Source: Struthidea cinerea (taxonomy: Eukaryota; Chordata; Aves; Passeriformes; Corcoracidae). Taken from it: a stretch of 64,000 bases of DNA. The notes below the pieces were generated by a model. The model had not been told where the DNA came from, ran no database searches, and was given only the letters and a program-made list of their open reading frames with translations. The stretch covers positions 1,234,709 through 1,298,708 of the forward strand of contig VZTI01004081.1 in assembly GCA_013397865.1 (NCBI GenBank), given 5' to 3'. Shown here one piece after another: positions 46,421-59,600 of the stretch (position 1 is its first letter; every line of letters begins with the position of its first letter). The position numbers were made by a program, and so were the translations under genes.

Positions 46421-47549
46421 AGTTACACTTCTCAGACTTCTTCTCAGCTGTCCTGGTTAGACACACACATACATGTATTTATACTGCAAGCTGTACTTTG
46501 ACTTTGTGTACTCAAGAGAAATACAATGTAAAGCTTGTCTGCGTTGCTGCCTCCACTCCTATTTGTGTTTTAAAGACCTATCTTGACTCCTGGATGAGAT
46601 GCATTCTCCTAAAAGTGTCACGTTTCCATCAGTACCTAAAAGAGCAAGAACAGGCGCTTGTCAACCTGCCCCAGTTGAAGTGGAAAAGCAATTCACAGAC
46701 TTGTATTCACAGGTACTACTGTACTTGTACTCACAGGTATTACTGAGGGCACTCTTGTGATCATCAAAGCCTTGCTCAACCATCGGCACCTGTGCTCCTG
46801 GGTAGAAGGTTGGTGTTTCCAGTCATGGCTCTCCATTGTCTGATGGGGCTCCAAGGAGGAGGACCCACAGGAAATACAGTGGCTCAGACCAGTCCCTCCA
46901 CCAGCGTCTGCTCTCCAAACTCCCCCCTTCACTTTGGGCTCCTCTGTTTTTAAATGTCAGGCCACGTTCTTCTGTTCTTCAGAAGGTGCTAGACACCTAC
47001 AGCCAGGGCTTTCGCTAGACAATTTTCCTCATTTACTAACAGCCAATCAGAACATCAGATTTAGCCACGCTTATGTATTCATTGAGTGTGTTGGTGAGGC
47101 TACATTTGTTAATTCAGCCAGTTCAATGTTCTGCCCTCCTCGTGTGACCAAATAAACAGGGAATAATCTCAGAGCAAACATCTCTTCCAGGGAGCCCATG
47201 CCTTTGTGAAAGGCTGTCTGAGGCTCAAAAAGAAAGGAAAAATATCAATAATGCTGCCTGATGCTCCTGAACCTTCTCTAACTGCACCAAATAGTTTGCA
47301 AAGGGCAAGTTCATAGTGGATCTTGTGAAGTTTTGAGATTTACGTGGGGCCAGCTGGAGAAGGGGACACCCAGGGACGTGCACAGCCAATTTTGAGAGAG
47401 CGACGCCGCTCCTGTACCAGCGGCTGCCGGGAACAAAAAGTTTTGCAATCAGCCAGCGGGAGTTAAAGAAGAAAGCAGCCTGGCAGTAAATATATTTAGC
47501 AAACTCAAACAGTGAAAGAGTTCCAGGAAACTGAGATAACCCTGCAGGC

Positions 47550-47605
47550 ACAAAGATCCTGATCCAAAGCCCACGGAAGTTGGTGGAAAAGAAAATCCTG
47601 TTAGC
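47550..47605 (+). repeat. Possible ancient amniote interspersed repeat remnant
   Basis: Contains AAAGATCCTGATCCAAAGCC followed by CACGGAAGTTGGTGGAAA, a diverged version of a short motif common in dispersed repeats of birds, crocodiles and turtles. Assignment is from memory and the family is not certain. Confidence 0.3.
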
Positions 47606-50600
47606 TTTTAGGTGAAGCCCAAGGAAAGTCAAATAAGAGGTCCGGTCCCAATGAGTCTGTAATTCTTCCCAATTAAACAGCCACCCAAATCTCACACACC
47701 TTCCCTGGCAGCTCCTCCCTTGCAGCTTGGCCCCCACAAGGGGAATTTGTACTCATGTATGTACCTACACATACATTTTTTACTCACAAACTGCTCCCCC
47801 AGCAGCTCTCTGGTGTCTGTGACTTTGCCACAAGGCTGATTATTTTGTGCTTCTCCTTGAGCTTCCTGTAGTTACAAGGGTATTTAAAGATTTCCAAAGG
47901 CAGGAAAGAAGCCCTGAGCAACCCCAAAAGCAGAACATTTCCACGTAACCCCACAGTGCTCAAAACCAGGGTGTGGGATCCATGGGTCACGCAGTGGAGA
48001 GGACATGCGACAGGAGCAGTCAGACAGTTGCCAGGTTGAAGAGGGCACACTTTGCACCAGGATGCAAAACCCTGGCTTAAGTAGGATTCTTGTTTTGGCT
48101 GCTCAGCAGCCAGTGGAGCTGGCTGAGCACTTTACTTTTAAAATAAGATGTGGAGTTTTTCTTCACTGCTTTTAACTGCAATTGCCTGGAATAAAAATTA
48201 GCAGTTACACATTGCCTGCTCCAGAGACCACTGACATCAACAGCAAATTGTTCCTGCCTTCAATGGGCTTTGAATCAGATCCTAAAAATGCAGCCCAGCC
48301 CATCCACATCTGCAATACCACAGTCAGAAATGAGTTCAAGCATCCCAGTAATCCAGGGAGGCGGGGGGAACAAAACCCCAAGGTGACATCTAGGAAAAGA
48401 AACGTGCCACAAGCCAGCAGCTGCCTTGGAGCTCTGAAGGGGGATCAGGAGCATGGGAGGGGATTGCTTGGCACTGCCGAGTTAGAAGGACAATTGCTCC
48501 CTTAATACCAACATTATCCAGCTCCAGCCTGGCCACTCAGTTTCTCCATGCTGACAAGTTTTACTGTGCCTGGGCTGTCAAGGCAAAGCTGAGCAGTGGT
48601 TTTCCAACAGAAAGACCCTTTTCAAAGAAGAGAGTGTCTTCCTGAGAACGATATGTTTGTATGAGAAAATACAGACATTTGCTTTTTAAGCGTCCCCTTC
48701 CTCCTCTGGATTTATAGCATTAAAATGAATTGGAGAAAAGATAAGACTGCTGGGTTTTTTGATTACAATCTTTATTGAAGAGCACCTTTCATGACACTGG
48801 AAAGCAAATCAAGTTGAGACTTTGGAAAACTTTTCCTGGAAACAACTCCTTTTTTTTGGTATGGATTCTTACGGCCATTAAAACTAAAGCAAGAGCTGCA
48901 TCTGCTCAGCATTCCCCCTCTTGTAACATTTTAACCCACTGAGCCCTTCAAACAGATTTTGTAAAGAGCGGTAGAGCTTCCTGGGGAAAGTACTCTGAAG
49001 AAGAGCTCCTACAAAGCCTTCCCTCCCAACCAGAGAGGCAGCTGGGTTGTGAGGGCACCCAGCATGGCACAGCTTGGCTACCACAAGACCCGTGGCCGGT
49101 GTGTGATCAAGGTAAAAAAATTGATCTTTCTTCAAGGTAGAGGTGCCTCAGGTTTTCCATGGCTACAATCGACTCCCTGGAGACCAGGTCCCCAGTGAAC
49201 GAGGCAGGCCGTGGTTTGCAGCCCACGTGCTTCCCACCCGTCACGCTTTCAGCTCATAGCAGAGCCAGTCTCGCCCTGCTTGCTCATGTTTGCCCAGCAT
49301 GGAAAGAAAGCATCCCTTGGCTGGCAGCAGGGAAAGCCCCGGCAGACGCTCTGCCCTGGCTGGGGGTAGCCACTGCTGGCTGCTGACGTGAAGAGGATGT
49401 GAGTTACAGCTCTTTTGAGGGGCGAGCCCTTCTGCAAACTCACCTTCCTCTTTCCCACAGTTTTTCCCCCACCGCAGTTCACTCCTCACCAAATCAGAGG
49501 CAGCAGATCAGGTCTTACTTGCTGTGGCCAGGTCTGCCTTGTTTCAATATTCCCTGGTCAAAGACAGCTCTCCATCAACTCACATGGGTATCAGCAAGGC
49601 TGCTGTTTGTCTCCCACCTCAGCAGTGGCTCGGACCACGTGCCTCTGAAGGCCAAGACCAAAGGGCCCCATCCCTGAAGGAGATTACTACAATTCCTTGC
49701 CAGAAGAGCTGAGCATGGCATCTCCTCCAGCTTTTCAGGCTCATAATTTTTATTTTAACCACCCCCAGAGGCAGCTCACATTTACAGGTGTTCAGCTTTG
49801 ATGCTGCCTTGGTGGGGTCCTGGGCTCACTCTTGCTTTTTGAGCACATTCCTGCCTGAACACAAAGGTTTCCAGCTCCTTGCAGCGTCTCAGGGAGCCAC
49901 ACCAGTAGGTGCTAAAAATTCTTGGGCCAGACCACCTGCAGCTACATCTCTGCCTCTCTGTAAGCTGATGTGCTTCTGCTCATCCACCAGATCACCGAGG
50001 AAGGCCTGGTCTGCTCTATTTTCTTACAGTTATTTCCTCTTTCCCATAGGATTTTGAAGTGTCACGAGGTTTTCTTCTCTACACAAAATAATGCTTTTCT
50101 CCCATCCTTGGGCAGCTCAACACCTAAGAGTAATTCCTTTCCAGAAGCCTTGTGGGTTAAATCATGCATTGTTTGTTCCGATTGTTATTAAGAATACTGG
50201 ATCAATATTGTCCTTAATATGTCCCATTCCCTGGGGCTCTGCTGAACTCACGGGCTCACAATTTCCTACTGGAAAAATAAAGACAGGGGTGTAAAAAAGG
50301 TCTGAGGGAAACATCCTTTCCTCCTCACCAACTAGCCAAGAGGAGTTGGCAATAAAAGACCAGGTATGGCTGCTCCCTGGTGCTCCATTTTATTTGTGTT
50401 TCCAGCACGTGGAAAGAGACTTTTGGTGGGCACAGAAGTATTTTGAAAGGCTGAGCTTACAGTCCATCAAGCAGGTACTGTTGAGGGTTTAAAAAAACAT
50501 ATCAGTGGCCACCCAGAGTACACAAAAGAGAGGGACTGACTGAGGTCAAGCTGCAGCACGGAGCTTAAGAAGGGGAGTAGGAGAAGAAGCTGGATTTTCA

Positions 50601-53600
50601 AATACAGAGAATTAGTCATCTGTGGACTTCACATTGCCATGTTAAATTATGTTATTAAGCCGTTGTCTGAAACCAATCACATCCAAAGGCCCTGTTGCAG
50701 GTTGTCCTCATTCATGTCCAGCCTGAGCCCAGCTGTTCATGCAGATACACCAGAAAACACTGCAGAGCACTGCTGCCCCTTTCTCCGACAAGTTCCTATA
50801 TTAAAAATATATCCTGGGGAAAAGATGCACCCTCTGGGGTTGGGAAGGGTATTTGTATGAAAGCAGCACCTCAAAACCAACTGAATTCCTGTCAGCACTG
50901 CCAAAAGCCTTGACCATCAGAGATGTGTAGCACTGTTGCTGGTAATTCCCAGCTGGCACATAAAGCAAAAGCCTTCACATAATCACACAGTCAGCCGAAA
51001 TCCTGGCCTCTGTCCATATCACTGACAGCTCAGTGATAGCAATTTGCCTTTCTGGAAAGAGGAAACAGGAGCTGACACAAGAACCACATCACTGCTGGTA
51101 GCTGCAGCCATCAGCAGCTGCCGAGCTCATTCCCTTTCTCTGCCTCAAAGGAACACGCACTCCAGAGTGGCCAAGAAAGCCAGGACCAAGTTCAGATAAG
51201 CCTGTGAGCAAGCAGGTTACCAAATCAGCAAGGCCAGCCTGCAGCAGAGCTGTGGCACCCTGCCCAGGAACAAGAGCACGTCAGGCTGGGGAAGGGAGTC
51301 CTGAGCTAGGAAGAAGAGAGGTCTAGGATAAGGGGAAGCTTCCTCAGCAACACAGAAAAAATATTATCAGGATATAGTCTAGTCAGCAATGCAGCATTTA
51401 GCTAGTGAGAAGTACAGATATGGTGCTGCCCAAATAGCCATAAGCAGCTGGGAGCATTGCCATAATTAATAAGAAGTGCAGGTTACACTCGATAAACTCA
51501 AAAAGAAACAGACACACTCCCACTGAAAATCAGCCCCCAAGAGAAGCCACTGCTGAGAAAAGCCTGTCCTGTACCTCAACACAACCTGTGCAGAGTGGGG
51601 CCACATCCCTGAGGTGTGAAAGCCTCAAACTCCCCTTCTAAAAGCACAGAAATCTGTCTGAAGGGCAGCCACCTTTCAGGAAAAGGGACCTTTACTGTAA
51701 AAGCTCCACTGCACTCACCCCAAATTCTCCCTCAGGGGCAAACAAGATGTCACGTAAAGCATCAAGACATTTGTGCTTTTCTTGCACTGAAATGGCAAAA
51801 ATTACTTTGGCCACCACAACGCTTCTGTAAGGAGAGTCCAGTGTCTGCTTGCTTGGAGAAAGAGGGTATCCCCAGCAGGGATAAAGCACTGCTCCCCACT
51901 GGTGTTCAGAGTGAGTCATTTCTGCCAGCTGGCAACAGGCCAAGTCTGGATCACACAGAGGTTTCCCTGGCACTGCCTTTCCTCAAAAAAAACACCTGAG
52001 AGGAAAGAGTGCTGGTAAAAGCCTTGCCCCCAGGAGAGGGGCGAGCAAGGAGCTCTTCCATCCTGCCCTGCTCTTCGCCCATACTGGAAGTCCAAGTGGC
52101 TGCCAGCAAACCTGCAGCCAAAATCATGCCCACGATGGGAAATTCTGAAGGTCACAGATGCAAACAAATATTTGATGAGTTGATATAACGCAGCCTTGAC
52201 CAGTGCACGTCCAGCATCGGGGAGGACCCCCCTGTGCCATGGCTGAGTGTGAATGCCCTCCAGCAAACCACCCACACTGTGTTTGAGCTGCCTGCTGTGT
52301 GCACACCACTTGCTTTGTTAATGTTTAGACTTCCCCCAGAAGGTCTGTCTGGGCTTACTGAGCAGGAATCAGCAACAGGAATTAGCAGGACACAAAGTGT
52401 CCACAAATACTGCTATTATCGCTCTTCTCTGTAGGTGGAGGAGCCACGTTCCTCCTGGGCTTCTCTAGGTGACCTTTCCCTTCTCAGCTCACCGTCTCCT
52501 GGGATCATCTGACCCCTGTTTCACCCACTCTGGCCACCAGAAACCCACCTGGCCACCTTCTTTCCAACCCTCCTTCCGAGCCTGACCAGCCACGGCCCAG
52601 CTCCTGAAAGTATCTGAGGGGCATTGAGGGGAAAAACACATCAGCCCTGCTTTGATGAATCTGCAATGCTGGTGCACGTGTGACTTTGCCCTCAGGATGC
52701 AGGAGACTGCTCACAGATGCATGAGGGTCCAGAGCAGTCTCGGGTCGTACTTGAACTGCTGTTGCTGAAAAACATGCATTTTGTCCCTGTAAAGTCGTGG
52801 AGGTTTGTACAAGATGCCAGGACACATGATTTTGACATGCTCAGTAACCTGTTCAGTACCTCAGCCTCTCCTTGTACCCAGCTCTCTGTCTCCATGTTTG
52901 CTTTGCCTCTTCCCTCCCTTGTCTCCTTCCAGTCTCTCTGGGATTTCTTTCAGCTTGACTCCAAGGACAACCAGCAGCCTTGGATCCTGATGCAGGAATA
53001 TCATCACTTTGGGTGTAGGCCTTTTGCTCCCTCAGGATCTGCAAAATGGGGGAAATATTCTACCCCTCTAACTTTTGTTGTGGGAGGCCTACAAATTGCA
53101 TGTCACGGTGTTCTCACATGAGGGAAACGTCCTTCATGATGTGAAGAAGAAGGAGAAAGCATTTTCCTGAAAGAAGAGGCTTGGTAGGATGGAGTTTGTA
53201 TCTTGTTTCCTGACTCTGAAAACTTGGGTGAACCCAAGTGTGGACGTGCCTCAAACGACTGCTTGCTCTGCTGGGAGTTTTGTGCAAAGCTAGGAGAGGA
53301 AAGTTTTAGGGTTGCTTTACCCCCTGTTCCCTGTAAATTTTCGTACAGAAAAATAAGCCTGGCCATCCCACAGGCCAAATTTACTGCCCTGTCACAATGT
53401 GGAGAGAATGAAACCCACTAGCTTCTTCCAGCTCCCCACCCAGCACCTCAGCACAGCTCACCCAACCGCAGCACAAACTCAGGGCTCTGCTGCAGCTCTC
53501 CTGAGGAAAGTCCAGTTCAAAAGGAATTAAGAGGATGTTACAGCATTTTTAGAGGATTAGTTTAACTGATATCTGCACCTCAGACAGCAACAAGCCCCAG

Positions 53601-56600
53601 TGCCCTGGTGAGCTGTAATACCCCTTGCTGCAGGAGCTGGCCATTTATTCTCACCAAATCCCCCAAACCCTGTCAGCACAGAGGTGCAAGAGCAACAAAA
53701 TGCCCCTTGGGCCATTTTTTTCCCCTGGCCTTGCCTCATCGTCCCAGCAAACCAGATTGTGTTTGAATTCTCCAGCTATGTGGCTTTTTCTTTTTTAATG
53801 CCTGGCTGCCCAAGCGCAGCCATGGGGTTCAGTAAAGCAGGCTTGACTTTCAGCCTTTGAGGTGGTTTCAGACCTAAACCACCTAAAATCCTGGTGCTAA
53901 AAATACACCTTGCAACTTTCAAGAAATAAAAAAAGTGGCTGGTAGTCGTGTTAATTCACCTGTTGCCTGGCTTTAGCATCCCCATATGTCTGCAAGGAGC
54001 TATTTCCCACTCTGAAGAGGCGTGTTCTCTTGTGTCTTTTTTCACTTTTGGTATTAGCTTGTAGTCTGTGATGGAGGGGCCATCTAAAAAAAGCATCCTG
54101 CTCTTCTGCAGCAGTTTCAGGTGATCTAGCTTCTCCAAGTCATACAGCTGCATGGGTCTCTGGGCAGAGACCTGTATATAACTACTTTTCTTGAAATCTT
54201 CTCAAAAATGCCAATGGGCAGCCCAGCACCAGGATTTCCAGGCTGACAAACGGGCGTGATCCCAATTTGCCAGCCGTGAGTGCTCTGGGGCTGGAGCCTC
54301 CCACCTGAGTTTGGGGCAAACCTTTCACTTATGGAGCCTGTCCAGTCCAAAAACATCAGGACTAACTAACCTTAGGCAGAAGGAATTCCCGGGTTTCCCC
54401 CTATGTAACAACCTGCCTATGCTGTGTTGTCCAACCAAAGCTTGATGCACCCAGCGGCAGGGCACGAGGAGGACGTGAAACCTGGCTCTAGGGCTGGATT
54501 TGTGAGCAGGAGTATTCCAGCCTGCAGCTCAGCAGAACTTCCCACATCCACCTGGGCACCAGCTCAGCACCAGCAGACCTCAGCATGGCTGCTGTAAGCA
54601 TTGCTGTTGTCACACAAGTATTGTCATAGCACTTGGCAGACCTGTCTGCGGGGTCACTGACATACCTAGAAGACAAATTATTTAGCCTCAGCTGTTTCTA
54701 CACGTTTAGGCCAAGTTCATCTTGCATCACTCCAGGATCTGTGCTGTGGGGATTCCCTGCAGTTACTGAGGTGACACCACAGATGTGATGGAGCACTAAA
54801 ATTGGAGTCATGCATCAAGGGCAGTGGCCTGGCTGCAAACTGTGTTTTAACATTCTTGCATTTTAGCTCCTTGCCTGGGAGCTCTTCTGTAGCTTAGTGG
54901 AATTCGAGCAAAATTGGACAACAGCTGCAGAAGGGACATTTCCCAGCCCTACTCTGCAATAAACCCCACCAACAGGTGGGAATCACCCTGGCATGGTGCA
55001 GCATAACCCTTGGGGAAGGAGAGGAGTCCACCAGCAGAAATGTGAAGTAATTCCCCTCCTGGAGACCCTCTGGCACTGTGCAAGGTAGGTCTCAGCCTTT
55101 GCCTCTGTAGCCCCACTCTGGTGGTGGGCTTAGGTCTTAGGTGGTCCTAAGAGGCAATTTAGCTGTAGGAGCTGTCTCCGTGTTTTATCACCCCAGCACA
55201 GCACGGTCTTGAAAAACAGCAGCAGATGTCTGTCTGCTGAGGCTGAGGCAGAGATTAACGTGCTCAGGGCCAGGGGAAGGCAGCAAGGGGGACTCTGGCC
55301 ATGGGTTTCCCAGCAACACGCCTTGCATGAACATGTGCACCCTGTCACCCGGGCGGAGGCAGCAGCAGAGAGCCGAGAACATCCCCTGCTCTCGTTACCC
55401 ACTGATGTAAACGTGTGAGAAAAGGGTGAGAAACCATTTAGCTCAAGCAAAATGAAAATTGATATTTTGAGAGACAAATTGTAAAAGCCATTGTTCATAC
55501 AGTTGTCCCTGCAGCCGAGAGAGGAGGCAGCTGCAGAGGGTTTGGTGGGTTTTTTTAACGTGAAACCAAGCAGAGGAAGTGTGAATCAAAACCTCACAGA
55601 GCCAAGATTTTGCATATTTACACGGAATTGCAATACACAAGGCGTGCCTTCCTAAGTATTCCCCCATCTTTCCCGGGACCTCTGACACCAGCCTGCAAGA
55701 GTTGCAGTCTTCAGCAGCCAGCTATGCTTTTGGTGACCCTAAGTGACACCCAGGGACCGCCATCAACTCAGGGCTGAGTCACATCCCTGGCACACCCGTA
55801 GGGCACCTACCTCCCCTCTGGAGCTATCAGAATTAAGCATCCTGGGGTCTTGCTTCCCTGTCCTGGCTCTTACCCTCTCCCAGTCCCAGTCCTTTCGAGG
55901 GACCCCACCAGCAGAGCTGCTCCCCACCTCCTGCTTGGCTTCGCCTCCACGCCGGGACCACGTCACCACCCACAAAGAAGGGCCTGTGCAGGAGCTGGGG
56001 CTCGTGCTGTGCTGAGAGGAGTCATAAAGCTCCTTTTAAGATGTCCAGCACAAAGCTGAGCCTGTTCAGCTGCAGGTTGGGGGCTGCTGCCTCCCCTCCC
56101 TGCCTCTGCCAGGCACTGAGTCATTGCCCTGCCATGGTGCTGCCAGCCCAGCGCTGCAGAGAGGGCCAGGGCTGGTGGCCGAGAGCAGCAGACCTGCCCC
56201 GCTCACTGCTGCAACAGCCAAAACCTGTGCCTCAAAATACTGCTTCTTTCCAGAGGTGCATAGAGGAAATATCATGGAAAAGACCCAAGGAAAGGGGCAG
56301 CCACATGGAAGGGGGAGTCATCCGTGAGGAAGAGGTCACGAGAAACCTTCCTTGGGTTTGAGTTTTCCACCACAAATCGCTCTTGATGCTCTTTTTGACA
56401 CAAGGAAAGAAGCAAAGGTTTGCACCTGTGACCTTCTACAAGACAAGAGAGGGAAAGTTGGAGATATTTTCCAGCTTGCAAGACCTGTGGCACTTGTGGT
56501 GTGCGCTTCTTCCTCAAAGACCAGAGCCAGGATTGCAAAAAATCTCTGCTGTTGTCTAAAGCAGCACGAGTGCAAGAGACACACAGTCTTGTGCTTGCAG

Positions 56601-59600
56601 AGAAAAAAATTGTTAAAGGGTGGATCTCAACACTCTATCAAGTTCTTAAAGCACTTTCATGACTATGTGATTTTTATGACACTCTGAGCTGGCAGGAAAG
56701 CTCGCAGGCCAGGGATTTTACTGGTGCCCAAGGAACCGAGGTGCTGGTTCTTTAGCTCATGGGAAAAGTAAAGTCTGGTTCCCTAAGCGTGGATGGAGAC
56801 CTCTGTAGAGATGTGATGCCTATCATGAGCAGACAGGAAGCAGAGCCGGAGATAGACACACTGTGATTTCGATCTGCTGTCTGTTAAGTCATAGAAATAC
56901 AAAAAATAGATAAAAGGCAGGATAAAGCTGGGAAAAGGGTCCTGCTCAGGGCCAGGAATATGAGGTGGGTTGGAGAACTGCACTCCTGACTCCTTTACCC
57001 TCCCATGCTTGCAATTCAGGTACACACTCCATTGAACACCAGTTAGAAACAACAGGAAACGGCAGCAGCCAATTTAAATTGAGGGAAATAAGAGACTTGG
57101 AGAGAAAAAAATAAACTCCTTGAGCACCTCACCTGTGCCCAGCTGTGCAAGTTCAGCAGCTGGGAGCCTTGGGCACTCGCTGGTGCAAAGGCTGAGTCAC
57201 ACTCCCAAGGAAGTCCCAACTGCCTGGTTTCACTGAGTAATTGCCTTTTCAGAACAAAGAGTTGAAAGCAGGAGGTGAGGGGGGAGACAAGCCAAGCAGC
57301 TTAGAAGTCTGCAAGTTGAGAGAAAGTAACTTCAGCAGAGCAAAAAGAGAGACTCAGTGCCAGGCACGAGATTCATCCTCTCCATTTATGTTTGGTCTGC
57401 CTGATTCTGCTTTTCCTCTCTCTTTAAAAGTTATTTAAGACAGGAGAGCTTCTGCCAGCGTCACCCTGATGTCCTTCTGAAAATCTAAAGGCAAGGCAAG
57501 CACCAAGGACCAATTTATAAATTGGCATCAGTGCTGCATGAGCTGACAAAGGCTTCCCACTCTCTGCCCTGCACCGCACCCAAATCCACACCGCTTCTGA
57601 AGGCACAGATATCATGGGTCTTCTCTGACAAGGAAGTGGGGGTTTGTCTGATGCCGTGATCCTGCCTGGACTCAAGCACAGGTCCTGTTCTTCTTGCAGG
57701 GATCACAGATTTTAGTGTTGACCTCCCTGGTCACAAGAGGTGGATCAGCCTTCACACACACACATCCCCACACACCTTTTCTTGTATTCTTAACTGAATT
57801 AAATGATTTTTAACTGATTTTGCAGGGACATGGGCTGGAACAGGACTCTCCACCAAAGCTATTTTAAACCAGGCTTCCCTTTGCTTTCCAATGGTCAGCA
57901 ATTCCCTCCTCCCAGGAGGATGCTCTGCCCACGCAGCCCACAGTGCACTGGAGCACTGAGGCACAGTGGGGAGGGAGGGCTGCAGAGCCACTGGACCATC
58001 CAGGACTCCCAGCAGCTCTTGGCTCAGCTGCCCCTTCCCAGCCTCCAGCTCCACTCTCTGCTCTGAGCCCAGAGGATGCTGGCTCTGGCTGGGAATCTGG
58101 AGCTGCAGCCATGCCAGCAGGTCTGCCTGAAGATCCCTTAGCCCCTCCATCACAGCCAGCCAGGAATGGTCTCCCCTGAGACACATCTGGTGAATCCAAG
58201 CCGGATCGTTTCAGGTGGACCAAAGCAGGATTTGCCATTCAATGAGCTCCTTCAACAGCACTGCAAAGTGTTGCAGACAGTCAAGAGCAGAACAGCTCAG
58301 ACAGCTGAGTCACTCCTCGCCACCCTCAATTTGCCGGAGGTCCAAATTAACCTCACGGCAGTCCTTCCCCGTCTGCAGCTTCTGGAAGTCACTACATGCT
58401 GCTCCCTGAGCCCTGGCATCCACCTCTCCCAGGCCTCCTCTCAAAGGGCATTTCCTTTCAAGGAAAAGCCCAGGCAAACCATATCCTCTCCCTCCCTTTA
58501 AACACACTCCTGTTTAACTTCATAACCTTGTTGGGGCTGGCTGTGCTCCACAGAAAATCCATGTGGGTATTCCCACCTCTGGGTAATGCTTCACCCAACA
58601 GGAGGTGTGTGAGATTTTGTGGGGCGGTCTGTGCTACTTAGAGCCAGACGCTTGGTAGGGAAGAGAGAGAGAGAGGGACAGAAGGTCGTTTCTCAGTTGG
58701 TTCCAGCTTGCTGCAGGTGAGCACTTGGCCACCAAGTTTACATTGAAAGCGACTTGATTTTGGTGGCAATTCTTTCCTTTCCGCAGTCATAAGAAGTGAA
58801 GCCAATCCTGCTGCTCATGGCAGTAACTTTTAACACCTTTCCTTAGAAAAGAGCTTGAATATGTATTCCATTCCAGGCACACAATAAACACAGAAATCAG
58901 ATGGGAGCCTGCTCAGGGAACCTCCAGGCACTGATGTGCAGAAAGTCCTCACCTGGCTGAGCCCCTTGCGAGGGCCTGACCCACAGCCTTGATCCAGCAC
59001 CTGCATGGAAGCACTGCCAAGCACCAGCAACTGCTCCTGACAGCCCTGCACAGAGTCCTCGTCAGGACGTCAGGAGCAATCAGTGAGCGTGCGGCAGCCA
59101 GGACAGGCAGCGCTCCCCACACGGGTGGGTGCAGTCTGCTCCCAAGGCACCTGCAAAGGGACCAGGGGACAGTGACCCTTGGGAGGTGCTCCAGTAGGAC
59201 CCTTCAGCAAGGTCACACTGCCCTAAAAGCTGTGCTTTTCCAGCAGGCAGTGGGGAAGGACCTGCATCTTGGCTTCCCACACAAGTGACTGAGTTTTGCA
59301 GGGTAAGAGCCACCAAGAGGCACAGGTTTGATTCGGAGAAACTGCAAAATTTCTGTCCAGGTACTGCAAGACAAGGAGCTGCCCAAGCTTGGCATTTGCA
59401 GAAGGCACTGAGGTGAAGACCTTAATCCTTACCCTATAAAGGCAGCTATCAGCTCAGGAGTGACACTGGTCCACCCCCCTGCCTCCCTGGTCTCTCTTCA
59501 GGATACTTTCCTGAAGCTCTTTCCTGGATATGAATGTCCAAGCAAAGGAGCCCTGACTTCAGGGATGAAGAAACTTGGTCTTCTGCATCCCATTCACCCA

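Noticed and set aside
48884..49135. 83-codon - strand frame near 49 kb as a terminal exon
   Set aside because: It lies near a - strand AATAAA but matches no protein I recognise, including SNX5 and BANF2.
57752..58238. Leu/Gln-rich - strand frames at 57.8-58.2 kb as a possible coding exon
   Set aside because: Two overlapping - strand frames and + strand frames are open in the same GC-rich stretch; no splice pair or homology supports one of them.
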